From: Planctomycetota bacterium
GTDB taxonomy: Bacteria > Planctomycetota > Planctomycetia > Pirellulales > Lacipirellulaceae
Direction of reading: 5' to 3'
NCBI GenBank assembly: GCA_024278035.1
Contig: JAJRUA010000173.1
Location: 1-11,957 of the forward strand
DNA length: 11,957 nt
Shown: one piece after another, positions 1 to 8,746 of the stretch
How positions within the stretch are numbered: the stretch's first letter is position 1
Layout of the letters: each line of letters opens with the position of its first letter
Position numbers and translations under genes: made by a program
Notes under the pieces: generated by a model
Told to the model about the DNA's origin: nothing
Database searches by the model: none
What the model saw: only the letters and a program-made list of their open reading frames with translations

Positions 1-310
1 ATTGGGCCATTCATAGAAATCGGTCAGGAGCTTGAGGGTACTTTTAAGTGCCTATCCCAAAACCTATCAGGAAGTGTCCAGCGGTCGAGAAAGACCAAGG
101 CACTTGAAGGTTGGGGGACATGCCGTAAAATCTTTCCGCGTCCTTTAGCATAAGGGGAAGCGGCGGCTACAAACAAACAGTAGACTGACCCGAAGTGGAT
201 TGCCTTATAACAAGGCATGTGGTCTTCCGCGGAGTTCTGCCTTGCCGGCGGAAGGATCAATTCAATCGATAGAACCTGACTTGCCAAGCCTTTACTCCTA
301 AAAAACAACC
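1..310. other. Left-edge region with no supported gene
   Basis: No convincing gene is visible. The forward frame starting at base 1 stays open for 50 codons to a TAA at 151-153, so the tail of a truncated gene is possible, but the translation has no recognisable motif and this length is not unlikely by chance. A 94-codon reverse frame (24-308) also resembles nothing known to me. Two small inverted repeats occur: TGCCTT/AAGGCA at 201-217 and CTTCCGC/GCGGAAG at 224-254. Either could lie in the leader of the gene starting at 311, but neither is followed by a T run. TATAAC at 206-211 could be a -10 element, without a good -35. Confidence 0.5.
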
Positions 311-664
311 ATGGCTAAATGCGACGAAGGTTATCTCTGTGAAGTTTGCGGCAAGGACGTTGGGTCCATTACCGACTCGGACCTCTACCTTCGGTACGTC
401 ATCGGCCAGCTCGACCCGGAAGTGCTCCACACAACTCCTGAGCGGCACCTGCGCTGCAATCCCTCACTGGCTCAATACATCGTTGACGAGCGCTTCGAGC
501 AGGTTGTCTGCGAGGGGCCTTTCGATAAGCAAACCCTTGATTTCGGGTACGTGCGTAAGCAAGAATCCCTCATCACACGCGGTTGGCAACGCCTGCGAGA
601 ATTGGCCCAACTCGGTGGCCCCATCACAGAATACCCGTTACCAGAAGTCCTCAAGAAGTCGTAG
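311..664 (+). CDS. Conserved small Cys-containing hypothetical protein, planctomycete type
   Basis: 117-residue soluble protein of unknown function. The N-terminus carries CEVC (C10-x2-C13), with C4 nearby, followed by HLRC (H46-x2-C49). This spacing is compatible with a small zinc-binding site, which is an inference. The rest is mixed charged and hydrophobic, with no signal peptide or membrane segment, and ends in a Pro-rich strand (EYPLPEV). From memory, proteins with the same pattern (GYLCEVCG, SDLYLRYV, RCNPxLAQ, EGPFDK) recur as a conserved hypothetical in Pirellulales genomes; this was not checked by search. The ATG at 311 is the natural start because the conserved region begins a few residues later. 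No clear Shine-Dalgarno sequence precedes it. The next gene is 210 bases downstream, beyond a repeat element, so it is probably monocistronic. Confidence 0.8.
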   Translation: MAKCDEGYLCEVCGKDVGSITDSDLYLRYVIGQLDPEVLHTTPERHLRCNPSLAQYIVDERFEQVVCEGPFDKQTLDFGYVRKQESLITRGWQRLRELAQLGGPITEYPLPEVLKKS

Positions 665-679
665 CCGCTCACAAAAAAC

Positions 680-802
680 CTCACGGAAAGGCGCAAATGG
701 GATCGCGCAGAGACGCGGAGACAGCAGGGAAACGATTCTTATCTTCCTCTGCTGTCTCTGCGCGAGATAGTTTCCCTTTGCGTCTTCGCGACTTTGCGTG
801 AG
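680..802. repeat. Long imperfect inverted repeat (dispersed hairpin type)
   Basis: The stretch folds back on itself. CTCACG at 680-685 pairs with CGTGAG at 797-802, and TCGCGCAGAGAC at 703-714 is complementary to GTCTCTGCGCGA at 754-765; between these, GGAGACAGCAG and CTGCTGTCTC also match. The wording (runs of GCAGAGAC and ACTTTGCG) resembles intergenic repeats I know from planctomycetes and other environmental bacteria, which is recollection. It lies between two co-directional genes and contains no plausible ORF. It could act as a transcript-processing or terminator-like hairpin, but no T run follows. Confidence 0.7.
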
Positions 803-824
803 ACCTTTGTTTCCTAGCCTCCTG

Positions 825-840
825 AAGGCGCATTCGCCTT
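825..840. repeat. Short perfect hairpin ahead of the MFS gene
   Basis: AAGGCG-CATT-CGCCTT is a perfect 6-bp stem with a 4-base loop, 34 bases before the annotated start of the transporter gene. It may be a leader structure or part of the preceding repeat. There is no direct evidence of function. Confidence 0.4.
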
Positions 841-874
841 TCGCCCAAATCAAAAGTGCTAGATAATCGACTTC

Positions 875-2191
875 ATGACTTTACCGAAAGAACCTTCGGC
901 CGTTCCTTCCTCGACCCGTGTCGAAGGAGAGCTTCCGCCGTTGATGCAGGACAAATCATTTTGGGGAATGAGCCTCACGCAATTCCTCGGAGCGTTTAAC
1001 GACAATCTGTTTAAGCAACTCCTGCTATTGCTCGCTACGCCAACGGCAGCGCAGCTCGCAGCAGGGGCCCAACCCGACCGGCAGGCCGAGGCGATGGTTG
1101 TCTTCGCGGCGGCGGTGCTTATTTTCTCCGGATTTGCCGGTTGGCTAGCCGACGGCCTAAGCAAACGGACGCTCATCATTGGCTCAAAAATTGCTGAGAT
1201 TGTCGTCATGGTATTCGGCATGATCGGCTTCTTTTTTTATGGAACGATCGGCTTCGGCGGTATGTTGGTGGTCCTTTTTTTAATGGGAGTGCAGACGGCA
1301 TTTTTTGGCCCTCCCAAATACGGTATTTTGCCGGAGACCATTCGCGACCGCGACCTCCCCCAAGCGAATGGCATTTTCTTGATGTTCACCTTCATGGCGA
1401 TCATCTTCGGAATGGTGTTGGCCGGGATTTTAGGGGCGAATCTTGAGACGATCTGGCTCAGCTCAGCCGTTTGTATCGGAATCGCTATCCTTGGCACCGC
1501 CACTTCGTTCTTGGTTCGCCGCGTCCCGGCAGCCAATCCAGGAATGCCCCTCCGCTGGAGCGATTGCCTTGCACCGCCAGAAGTGCTACGGCTCGTTTGG
1601 CGAGACAAGCAACTGCTCTACGCCCTGATGGTTACCAGTGTTTTTTGGATGCTCGGCGGTATTGTTCAGAACAGCGTCAACGCGCTCGGCAAAAGCCAGC
1701 TTGGCTTGGGCGACGGAGCAACGAGTCTTCTCGCTGCGATGCTTGGCATAGGGATTCCCCTCGGTTGCCTCCTGGGCGGAAAACTCTCGGCAGGCCGGAT
1801 TAACCCGCGCGTCGTAGCCGGCGGAGCAATTGGCGTCGTGATTTGCCTCGCGCTGATGTCGCTCCGAGGCGGGGAAGATCGCCATTTTCTCGGATTTTAC
1901 GGAAGCATTCCGGTGCTGATTGCTGCGGGCATCAGTACCGGAATCTTTATTGTGCCGATCCAAGTTTCGGTACAGGCGTTGCCTCCAGCCAACGAAAAGG
2001 GACGGATGATCGCCCTTATGAACCAGTGCAACTGGATCGGCATCATCTTGGGTGCCTTTTTATTCAAGGCAACGATTCTGTTCCTTGAGCAAACCGACCA
2101 ACCTCGTAATACGGCGTTCTTAGTCGCCGCGGCCCTGATGCTGCCTATCGCGATTTTCTATCGTCCCGAAGAACGCCAGCTTGGTGACTAA
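875..2191 (+). CDS. MFS transporter, LplT (lysophospholipid transporter) type
   Basis: 438-residue polytopic inner-membrane protein of the major facilitator superfamily. The LplT-like signature is visible: FLGAFNDNLFK at the start of TM1 (residues 38-47), a GWLADGLSKR loop between TM2 and TM3, and GPPKYGILPE further on. In LplT proteins such segments belong to carriers that flip lysophospholipids across the inner membrane for reacylation by Aas. Here there is no fused acyltransferase domain and none next door, so the substrate is unproven. About 12 hydrophobic segments follow, ending with a short basic and polar tail. The start is uncertain: the ATG at 875 has no visible ribosome binding site, whereas an in-frame ATG at 944 (MQDKSFWG) lies 14 bases after AGGAG. 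The extra residues are hydrophilic and precede TM1, so either start gives a complete transporter. Confidence 0.85.
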   Translation: MTLPKEPSAVPSSTRVEGELPPLMQDKSFWGMSLTQFLGAFNDNLFKQLLLLLATPTAAQLAAGAQPDRQAEAMVVFAAAVLIFSGFAGWLADGLSKRTLIIGSKIAEIVVMVFGMIGFFFYGTIGFGGMLVVLFLMGVQTAFFGPPKYGILPETIRDRDLPQANGIFLMFTFMAIIFGMVLAGILGANLETIWLSSAVCIGIAILGTATSFLVRRVPAANPGMPLRWSDCLAPPEVLRLVWRDKQLLYALMVTSVFWMLGGIVQNSVNALGKSQLGLGDGATSLLAAMLGIGIPLGCLLGGKLSAGRINPRVVAGGAIGVVICLALMSLRGGEDRHFLGFYGSIPVLIAAGISTGIFIVPIQVSVQALPPANEKGRMIALMNQCNWIGIILGAFLFKATILFLEQTDQPRNTAFLVAAALMLPIAIFYRPEERQLGD

Positions 2192-2312
2192 CGGCTTGTC
2201 GCAAACATTCAGACGCATCGCCTTCCGCTACTGAACCCTACGCGAGCCAAGCGGCAGGTTGGTTTGAGCCGACAAATGGTGACACGGAAAGTTAGGGTTG
2301 CTAGCGCAAACA

Positions 2313-2636
2313 TCAATAAGCTTCCAGGAAGGAACAGACGTAGTCGGTCAGTTCTTTCACTTTCACTTGAAACATCGAGTCCCCCGGCACGTTGAACGAT
2401 TCGCCTTCGCCGTAGGTGGTCCCTCTTTTTTCGCCTGGCATAAAAACTTCCAGCTTGCCAGAGATGATTTCCATCAGTTCGGGCTTCACCGTACCGAACT
2501 CGTATTCTCCCGGCAGCATCACGCCGAGCGTCTTCTCCGAGCCGTCCGAAAAGCGGACCGTTCGGCTCGTGACCTTGCCATCAAAATAAACATTCACCGG
2601 AACGAGAACCGTCACCGAATCAAATTGCTGTGCCAT
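2313..2636 (-). CDS. ppnP: Pyrimidine/purine nucleoside phosphorylase PpnP (cupin, DUF1255/YaiE)
   Basis: 107-residue single-domain cupin. The family signature is plain: an N-terminal NVYFDGKVTSR segment, then GVMLPGEYEF, the GKLEVFMPGE strand, and GESFNVPGDSMFQVKV followed by the YVCSF end strand. E. coli PpnP (YaiE) has about 94 residues and phosphorolyses a broad range of ribonucleosides to base and ribose-1-phosphate; the same is expected here in the cytosol. The protein is full length. It is last in a reverse-strand run, 52 bases after the HMA lipoprotein gene, and is convergent with the transporter gene ending at 2191. No strong hairpin plus T run was seen in the 121-base convergent gap. 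Confidence 0.9.
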   Translation of the reverse strand: MAQQFDSVTVLVPVNVYFDGKVTSRTVRFSDGSEKTLGVMLPGEYEFGTVKPELMEIISGKLEVFMPGEKRGTTYGEGESFNVPGDSMFQVKVKELTDYVCSFLEAY

Positions 2637-2688
2637 GAGGGATAGCTGGATAGAAAGCGGGGAAGAGAAGAAGAGAAATGGGATAGCT

Positions 2689-3147
2689 TTAAGTTTCGTC
2701 CTTAGCCGAGTCTTTCGGCAAACTCTCCGAAGCGGTAGGCGAATCCTCCTTAGGAGAGACAGGGGCTTGCCTCTCGTCCTGCAAAACCCCTTCGCCCTGC
2801 AAAACGGAGTCGGCGAAATCAGCGGCTAAGAGAGCTTCCACAGCACCATTGGCGTCAAAGAGTGCTTCATCGATGGCAACAACCGCTCTCTTTGTCTCTA
2901 GGTCTACCTGCACATCCACCACGCCCGGCTGCTCTTGGAGCGTCTTGTGGACCTTCGGAACACAGACAACCTTGCAGTGCATTCCCGGCACGTCGAACGC
3001 AACCGTTGGGGCGTTATCCGGATTGAACACTACCTGTTCCACGCCGATATCAATCGAGGGAACTTCTACGGTCGCCTCCTGTTTCGAGCAACCAATCGCA
3101 AGCGTTATTAGGCAGCAAGCGATCCAACTATTTCGCAACGATAACAT
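2689..3147 (-). CDS. HMA-domain lipoprotein with CX3C metal-site variant
   Basis: 152-residue predicted lipoprotein. Residues 1-19 form a short signal peptide ending in a lipobox-like LAIGC, with C20 as the likely lipidated cysteine, so it should be exported and membrane-anchored. A linker is followed by a heavy-metal-associated fold from about residue 45 to 115: the VAFDVPGMHC strand-loop, a helix (VHKTLQEQPGV), strands VVDVQVDLETKRAVVAI, then a second helix. The metal motif reads MHCKVVC, three residues between the cysteines instead of the usual two. The last ~30 residues are Pro/Ser/Asp/Lys-rich and probably disordered. Copper or another soft metal is the family expectation; the ligand here is not known. 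The start has a good ribosome binding site (AAAGGA, 7 bases upstream). It lies 45 bases after thiC and probably shares its transcript. Confidence 0.8.
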   Translation of the reverse strand: MLSLRNSWIACCLITLAIGCSKQEATVEVPSIDIGVEQVVFNPDNAPTVAFDVPGMHCKVVCVPKVHKTLQEQPGVVDVQVDLETKRAVVAIDEALFDANGAVEALLAADFADSVLQGEGVLQDERQAPVSPKEDSPTASESLPKDSAKDET

Positions 3148-3154
3148 TGATTTT

Positions 3155-3160
3155 TCCTTT
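3155..3160 (-). promoter_or_regulatory. Ribosome binding site of the HMA lipoprotein gene
   Basis: AAAGGA on the reverse strand, 7 bases before the ATG at 3147. It sits inside a stretch (about 3151-3180) that reads like a degenerate copy of the dispersed repeat whose arms are at 11750-11778 and 11855-11883. Confidence 0.7.
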
Positions 3161-3192
3161 GAGTCCTTGGTGGTTCAATGGGCCACTCGGTT

Positions 3193-4904
<1,712 letters not shown>

Positions 4905-5678
4905 GTGCAGAAGCACCCTACGCGACCGCTCTCTTTCGCAACTGTCCTCGTGGCAGTGGCGATTGCTCATGCCGTAATTCCCGTGCTCAGCCACGGTTCG
5001 GCTATTGAAACGATCATCGACCGTGCGAACGGTGAGGTCTTCCTAAAGAACCCGACAGCCGGGGCTTTAGTGATCGACGGTTATTCCCTCTTCTCGCCCG
5101 CCGGGTCATTTTTGCCAGGTAACTGGAGTTCCGTAACGAATCTGTACGACCTCTCCGGCGATATGAGTATCGATGCTTCTGCCGATTGGTTCGTCCTTTC
5201 CTCAACGAGCAGTTCGTTGGCCGAGGTTTCTCCTGCCGCCTTGAGCGGCTCGCTTGGTGCCGGAGAGTTCATTTCGCTCGGGCTCATTTGGAACCTTGGT
5301 GCTCCCGAATCTTTAGCGGCAACCGTGAGTGAGGGAGCGACCACGACCGACATGATCGCCGACTTCCGAACGCTTACGGCTGATTACGATGGTGACCTGG
5401 ATGTTGATACCGACGACTACGATCTATTTGTAGCCACCTTTGGATCGGTCGTTGATCTTCGTGCCGACGGCAATGCGAATGGCGTGATCGATGCGGCGGA
5501 CTACACCGTGTGGCGTGATTCGGAAGAATTGGTTCTGGGGGGGGGGCCTTCGTTGCTCAGCTCCAATAACCCGCCGGCCACGGGTACTCTTTCGATTCCG
5601 AGCCTCCCGATTCCGGAGCCTAGCAGTACGGCCCTTCTCCTTCTTGGCCTTGCAACCACTATTTTTCGTCGGCCTTGA
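4905..5678 (+). CDS. Secreted dockerin-like PEP-CTERM protein
   Basis: 257-residue exported protein. Residues 1-33 form a signal peptide (hydrophobic core ATVLVAVAIAHAVIPVL). Residues ~34-155 make a beta-rich domain (VFLKNPTAG, DGYSLFSPAGS, ISLGLIWNLGA) of a kind I associate with planctomycete surface proteins. Residues 160-205 hold two dockerin-like calcium loops, DYDGDLDVDTDDY and ADGNANGVIDAADY, each with a following helix. The C-terminus is a PEP-CTERM signal: IPEPS (236-240), a hydrophobic stretch and FRRP. Such signals are recognised by exosortase for cell-surface sorting, and the dockerin module may mediate calcium-dependent contacts. The start is a GTG preceded by GAGG 5 bases upstream; the frame is closed by a TGA at 4866, so no upstream ATG exists. 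A run of ten G (5537-5546) encodes Gly-Gly-Gly before the sorting tail. The 3' end overlaps the opposite-strand HtrA-like gene by 20 bases. Confidence 0.85.
   Translation: MQKHPTRPLSFATVLVAVAIAHAVIPVLSHGSAIETIIDRANGEVFLKNPTAGALVIDGYSLFSPAGSFLPGNWSSVTNLYDLSGDMSIDASADWFVLSSTSSSLAEVSPAALSGSLGAGEFISLGLIWNLGAPESLAATVSEGATTTDMIADFRTLTADYDGDLDVDTDDYDLFVATFGSVVDLRADGNANGVIDAADYTVWRDSEELVLGGGPSLLSSNNPPATGTLSIPSLPIPEPSSTALLLLGLATTIFRRP
5537..5546 (+). repeat. Homopolymer G(10) tract inside the PEP-CTERM gene
   Basis: Ten consecutive G span the last base of a Leu codon and three Gly codons, between the dockerin repeats and the PEP-CTERM tail. A gain or loss of one base would shift frame and remove the sorting signal while leaving the calcium-binding part intact. 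Confidence 0.9.
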
Positions 5679-7335
5679 CCGCCGGCGCAGGTTGGGCAAA
5701 TCGGTCAAATTTTTTTAGCCGGCGTTCCATCGCCTCTTGGAGTTCTTGAGGAACAACCACCGGTGGCCCAGCTTGGCGAGGAATGGCAAAGGCAGCCCCC
5801 CGATCGGCCGGCGGGGTAAGGGGCGGGGTGAGAGGTTGGGTAAAGCGGATTTTTACGCTATCCGAAGCTCCTTCGGTAGCAGCAACAAACTCTTCTGGTG
5901 AAGCCACCCGCTTTCCACCGACATGGCTAATATAGACGTAAGGCCGGACACCGCTCCGCCAAGAGACGCTTCCTTCTTCGACTTCTGAGACAACCACGCA
6001 CCCTTCGGGGTCAAGACGCCCTTCGCGCGAAGCGGCCTGAAGAACACTTGCTGGCACGGCCGTTGCAAAATCAACGCGCAGGCCTCGCCATGCTTTTGGT
6101 TTATTCGTAACCACTTTTTCACCCGGCACATACGCCTTGCCGAGTCGCAGTTCCGTTTGTTGTGGCTCTCCTGCTCGCTCAAATTCGATCCTTGCGCTGC
6201 TTCCTGGCTCAAGGCTGTTGACCACGAGTTGCAAACTGTCCGGGTCGATGGTTGGCTTTCCCGCGATTCGTAAGATCAAGTCACCACCAGCCAAACCAGC
6301 TTTCGCGGCGGGGCTGCCGCGGTAGGTGCTAGAGATGGCAATCCCTGGTTCGCCCGTCACGGGGCTCTCGGCCAGGTTCCGATTGAACGCAACTCCTAGC
6401 AAGCCGTACTCCGGCTCACGTCCCTCCCGGAGTTTGGCGACGACGCGCCGCATGACTTCGTTCATAGGAATCGCATAGCCGGCGGGCCGTTCGTGCCCGG
6501 CGATGGTGGAAGTGGTAGTCGTAATGCCAACCAATTTGCCGTCGAGTGTCACTAGCGCCCCCCCGCTGGCATTCCAGCCCAGGCGGGCATCTGTCTGGAT
6601 CAACGACCCAAAATGATGCAGCGTTGTGCGATAGGTTCCATCGTGCCCCATAGCGTTGTTCAGATTCTCACCCGAGGGGGCCTTGCGGGCCGTGTTTGAA
6701 ATGATCCCCCAACTCACAGTGGCCTGACCGTCCGACTGTATTGCAAACGGGTTCCCGATAGCGATCACAAACTGCCCTTTGAGTAAGTCTTCTGCTCGAC
6801 CAAACGCCAGACTAGGAAGATTTTGTAGGGTTTTAGAGTCTTCGGTGATGGCAAGCACAGCTAGACCGCTGCGGGGATCCATCGCGCGGATCGTCGCCTT
6901 ATGCTGAGTGCCGTGAATATCGGTGACGATGTGGGCGTCACTCGGATCGACGACCAAATACTGCGTCAGCACGAGGCCATCGCCGATAAGCACTCCTGCT
7001 CCGAAGGCGTGCGGCGACATCGTTCTGGGGGCAGCTCGCAATTGGGCTAACGGATCCGGTGGAACCGGCTGAGGTATCCCCCGTCCATCGATCCTCTGCC
7101 CATTCATTCGCAGGCGAAGCGGCGGCTGCCGCCCCACCTGAGCCGGTAATAACTTTGCCCGGGAGACAGCAACGACCGACTGCTCCGTCTGAGCAATCGC
7201 TTCAACCAGTGTCCGCTCCAAAGCCCGCGTTGCCTCAATATCCTTGGCAGCTTGAGCTGAAATCGAGCGGACGGGGCCCATCGCGGCAGAGAAGCCTATC
7301 GCTATCAGGAGTATCCAACGGCTAGCATTCATCAT
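5659..7335 (-). CDS. HtrA/DegP-like trypsin-fold protein with two PDZ domains; His and Asp of the triad missing
   Basis: 558-residue exported protein. A signal peptide (residues 1-29, cleavage near ISAQA) precedes a Pro-rich linker, a trypsin-like domain (~105-300), PDZ1 (~309-400, with YRGSPAAKAGLAGGDLILRI), PDZ2 (~417-500, with VVSEVEEGSVSWRSGV) and a Pro/Lys-rich tail. In active S1C proteases the pattern reads TNNHVV, DPRTDLAVL and GNSGGAL. Here the matching places read LTQYLVV (L127 for His), DPRSGLAVL (G157 for Asp) and NASGGAL (S257 kept). Two of three catalytic residues are therefore gone and it is probably proteolytically inactive, perhaps a chaperone or scaffold. The frame opens further upstream (7467), but that part overlaps recA and lacks a signal peptide. 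GAAGGAA lies just before two tandem ATGs; the second (7332) has slightly better spacing. The gene lies 13 bases after recA and is likely co-transcribed. Confidence 0.85.
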   Translation of the reverse strand: MMNASRWILLIAIGFSAAMGPVRSISAQAAKDIEATRALERTLVEAIAQTEQSVVAVSRAKLLPAQVGRQPPLRLRMNGQRIDGRGIPQPVPPDPLAQLRAAPRTMSPHAFGAGVLIGDGLVLTQYLVVDPSDAHIVTDIHGTQHKATIRAMDPRSGLAVLAITEDSKTLQNLPSLAFGRAEDLLKGQFVIAIGNPFAIQSDGQATVSWGIISNTARKAPSGENLNNAMGHDGTYRTTLHHFGSLIQTDARLGWNASGGALVTLDGKLVGITTTTSTIAGHERPAGYAIPMNEVMRRVVAKLREGREPEYGLLGVAFNRNLAESPVTGEPGIAISSTYRGSPAAKAGLAGGDLILRIAGKPTIDPDSLQLVVNSLEPGSSARIEFERAGEPQQTELRLGKAYVPGEKVVTNKPKAWRGLRVDFATAVPASVLQAASREGRLDPEGCVVVSEVEEGSVSWRSGVRPYVYISHVGGKRVASPEEFVAATEGASDSVKIRFTQPLTPPLTPPADRGAAFAIPRQAGPPVVVPQELQEAMERRLKKFDRFAQPAPAVKADEK

Positions 7336-7348
7336 CGTTCCTTCGTGG

Positions 7349-8560
7349 TTAACTGAGCTCGTCTTCGCCGAACTCCTCGTCTTGTTCCTCGGCTCCTGAT
7401 TTGTCGATCGCCAGCAGATCATCAAAGCCACCGGCGGCGAGAATCTTGTCTTTGATTTCCGCAGCAATCTTGGGTGTTTCGCGAAGGAAGAGGCGTGCCT
7501 TTTCCTTACCCTGGCCTAGTTGCATTTCGCCATATCGAAACCAAGCCCCGGCACGCGAAACGACCTTCTGCTCGATGCCCAAATCGATGAGATCCCCTTC
7601 GTAGCTAATCCCATCTTTGTGCATCATGTCAAATTCCGCAACGCGGAATGGCGGCGCGACCTTGTTTTTCACGACCTTGGCCCGAACCCGCTGGCCGACG
7701 ACATCTTCGCCATCCTTGAGTTGACCAATACGGCGAACATCGATCCGGCAGGAACAGTAGAACTTGAGCGCCCGACCACCGGGCGTTGTCTCAGGACTAC
7801 CGAACATCACGCCAATCTTCTCTCGAATCTGGTTTATGAAGATCACGGACGTTTTGCTTTTGGCAATCGCGCCGGTGAGCTTTCGCATCGTCTGGCTCAT
7901 CAGCCGTGCTTGAAGCCCAACATGCGAATCGCCAATCTCGCCGTCAAGCTCTCGCTTGGGAACTAACGCCGCTACCGAGTCGATCACAATAACATCCACG
8001 GCATTGCTTTTGACAAGCATCTCGGTGATTTGCATCGCCTCTTCGCCGTGGCTCGGCTGGCTGACGAGCAGCGTTTCGAGATCGACGCCCAGCTTCTTGG
8101 CCCAACTCGGGTCGAGAGCGTGCTCGGCATCGATAAACGCGGCAATGCCCCCCTTTTTCTGCGATTGGGCAACCACATGCAAGGCAAGCGTTGTCTTACC
8201 GCTCGACTCAGGGCCGAAGACCTCGATAATGCGTCCCTGGGGAATCCCCTGGCCTCCCAACGCCATGTCGAGCGACAGGCTGGAGGTCGAGATTCCCTTG
8301 ATTCGGCGGTCCGATTCGCTACCCAAGGGCATGATGGCCCCTTCGCCGAACTGTTTCTCAATCGCTGAGACGGTGTGGCGCAGATCGTCGCTATTCTCTA
8401 GCACCCCCTGCATGACGGACTTTTTAGTCGCCGTCTTGGACGATTTGTCCTTCTTTTTGGAGGCTGACTTGCCGTTGGGTTTGCTGCTGGATTTTTCGGT
8501 GGGGTTCTTTTTAGCCATGCGAGTCGAAGCAGGTCCGTTAGGTAGAGCGGTGGTGACCAT
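7349..8560 (-). CDS. recA: Recombinase RecA with a Lys-rich N-terminal extension
   Basis: 403-residue cytosolic DNA recombinase that forms ATP-dependent filaments on single-stranded DNA, drives strand exchange and triggers LexA-type self-cleavage. The core is complete: [12 protein letters not shown], Walker A GPESSGKT (116-123), EHALDP, Walker [13 protein letters not shown], the L1/L2 region ([31 protein letters not shown]) and an acidic C-terminal tail ([13 protein letters not shown]). About 64 residues precede the first conserved helix, against very few in E. coli; residues 15-47 are rich in Lys and Ser. The start at 8560 is chosen because GGGAG lies 10 bases upstream. A second in-frame ATG at 8518 (MAKKNP) has no ribosome binding site but would still leave most of the extension. 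The frame is open further to 8809 but that part is not RecA-like. It is followed at 13 bases by the HtrA-like gene. Confidence 0.97.
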   Translation of the reverse strand: MVTTALPNGPASTRMAKKNPTEKSSSKPNGKSASKKKDKSSKTATKKSVMQGVLENSDDLRHTVSAIEKQFGEGAIMPLGSESDRRIKGISTSSLSLDMALGGQGIPQGRIIEVFGPESSGKTTLALHVVAQSQKKGGIAAFIDAEHALDPSWAKKLGVDLETLLVSQPSHGEEAMQITEMLVKSNAVDVIVIDSVAALVPKRELDGEIGDSHVGLQARLMSQTMRKLTGAIAKSKTSVIFINQIREKIGVMFGSPETTPGGRALKFYCSCRIDVRRIGQLKDGEDVVGQRVRAKVVKNKVAPPFRVAEFDMMHKDGISYEGDLIDLGIEQKVVSRAGAWFRYGEMQLGQGKEKARLFLRETPKIAAEIKDKILAAGGFDDLLAIDKSGAEEQDEEFGEDELS

Positions 8561-8690
8561 CGTGTAGGAACTCCCTTTATCTTGAGGGTTGAGGTAGATT
8601 GCAAGCCAGCGGTCCCCCTCGCCCACGGTTTTTAGGGAGGGGAGGACCTGTGGCAAGTGGCTAGGCAGCGGAAGTACCAGGCCACAAAGT

Positions 8691-8728
8691 GGTGTACGCA
8701 AGAACACCCTACTGGTGTTCGGGTGTTC
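8691..8728 (-). promoter_or_regulatory. Candidate SOS (LexA-type) operator cluster upstream of recA
   Basis: Four related half-sites occur in 38 bases: GGTGTAC (8691-8697), GAACACC (8702-8708), GGTGTTC (8714-8720) and GGTGTTC again (8722-8728). The first pair is spaced 4 bases, giving TGTAC-N4-GAACA, one mismatch from the TGTTC-N4-GAACA LexA motif I recall for Verrucomicrobiota. The second pair is a perfect 7-bp inverted repeat with a 5-base gap. A possible promoter on the reverse strand, TTGCGT (8729-8734) and TAGGGT (8706-8711) at 17-base spacing, would be covered by these sites. LexA binding is an inference; lexA is not in the window. Confidence 0.5.
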
Positions 8729-8746
8729 ACGCAAGAGAAATCCTGG

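Noticed and set aside
181..211. Promoter TAGACT/TATAAC ahead of the first gene
   Set aside because: The spacing is 19 bases and the -35 match is poor; not good enough to annotate.
24..308. 94-codon reverse-strand ORF at the left edge
   Set aside because: No recognisable motif or composition typical of the neighbouring genes, no convincing ribosome binding site, and it abuts the start of the conserved gene at 311 on the other strand.
703..765. CRISPR-like repeats in the GCAGAGAC-rich stretch
   Set aside because: The repeated units form an inverted, not a regularly spaced direct, arrangement and no distinct spacers exist.
7336..7467. Upstream extension of the HtrA-like frame to 7467
   Set aside because: It overlaps the 3' end of recA, would bury the signal peptide 44 residues inside, and the ribosome binding site lies just before the ATG pair at 7332-7335.
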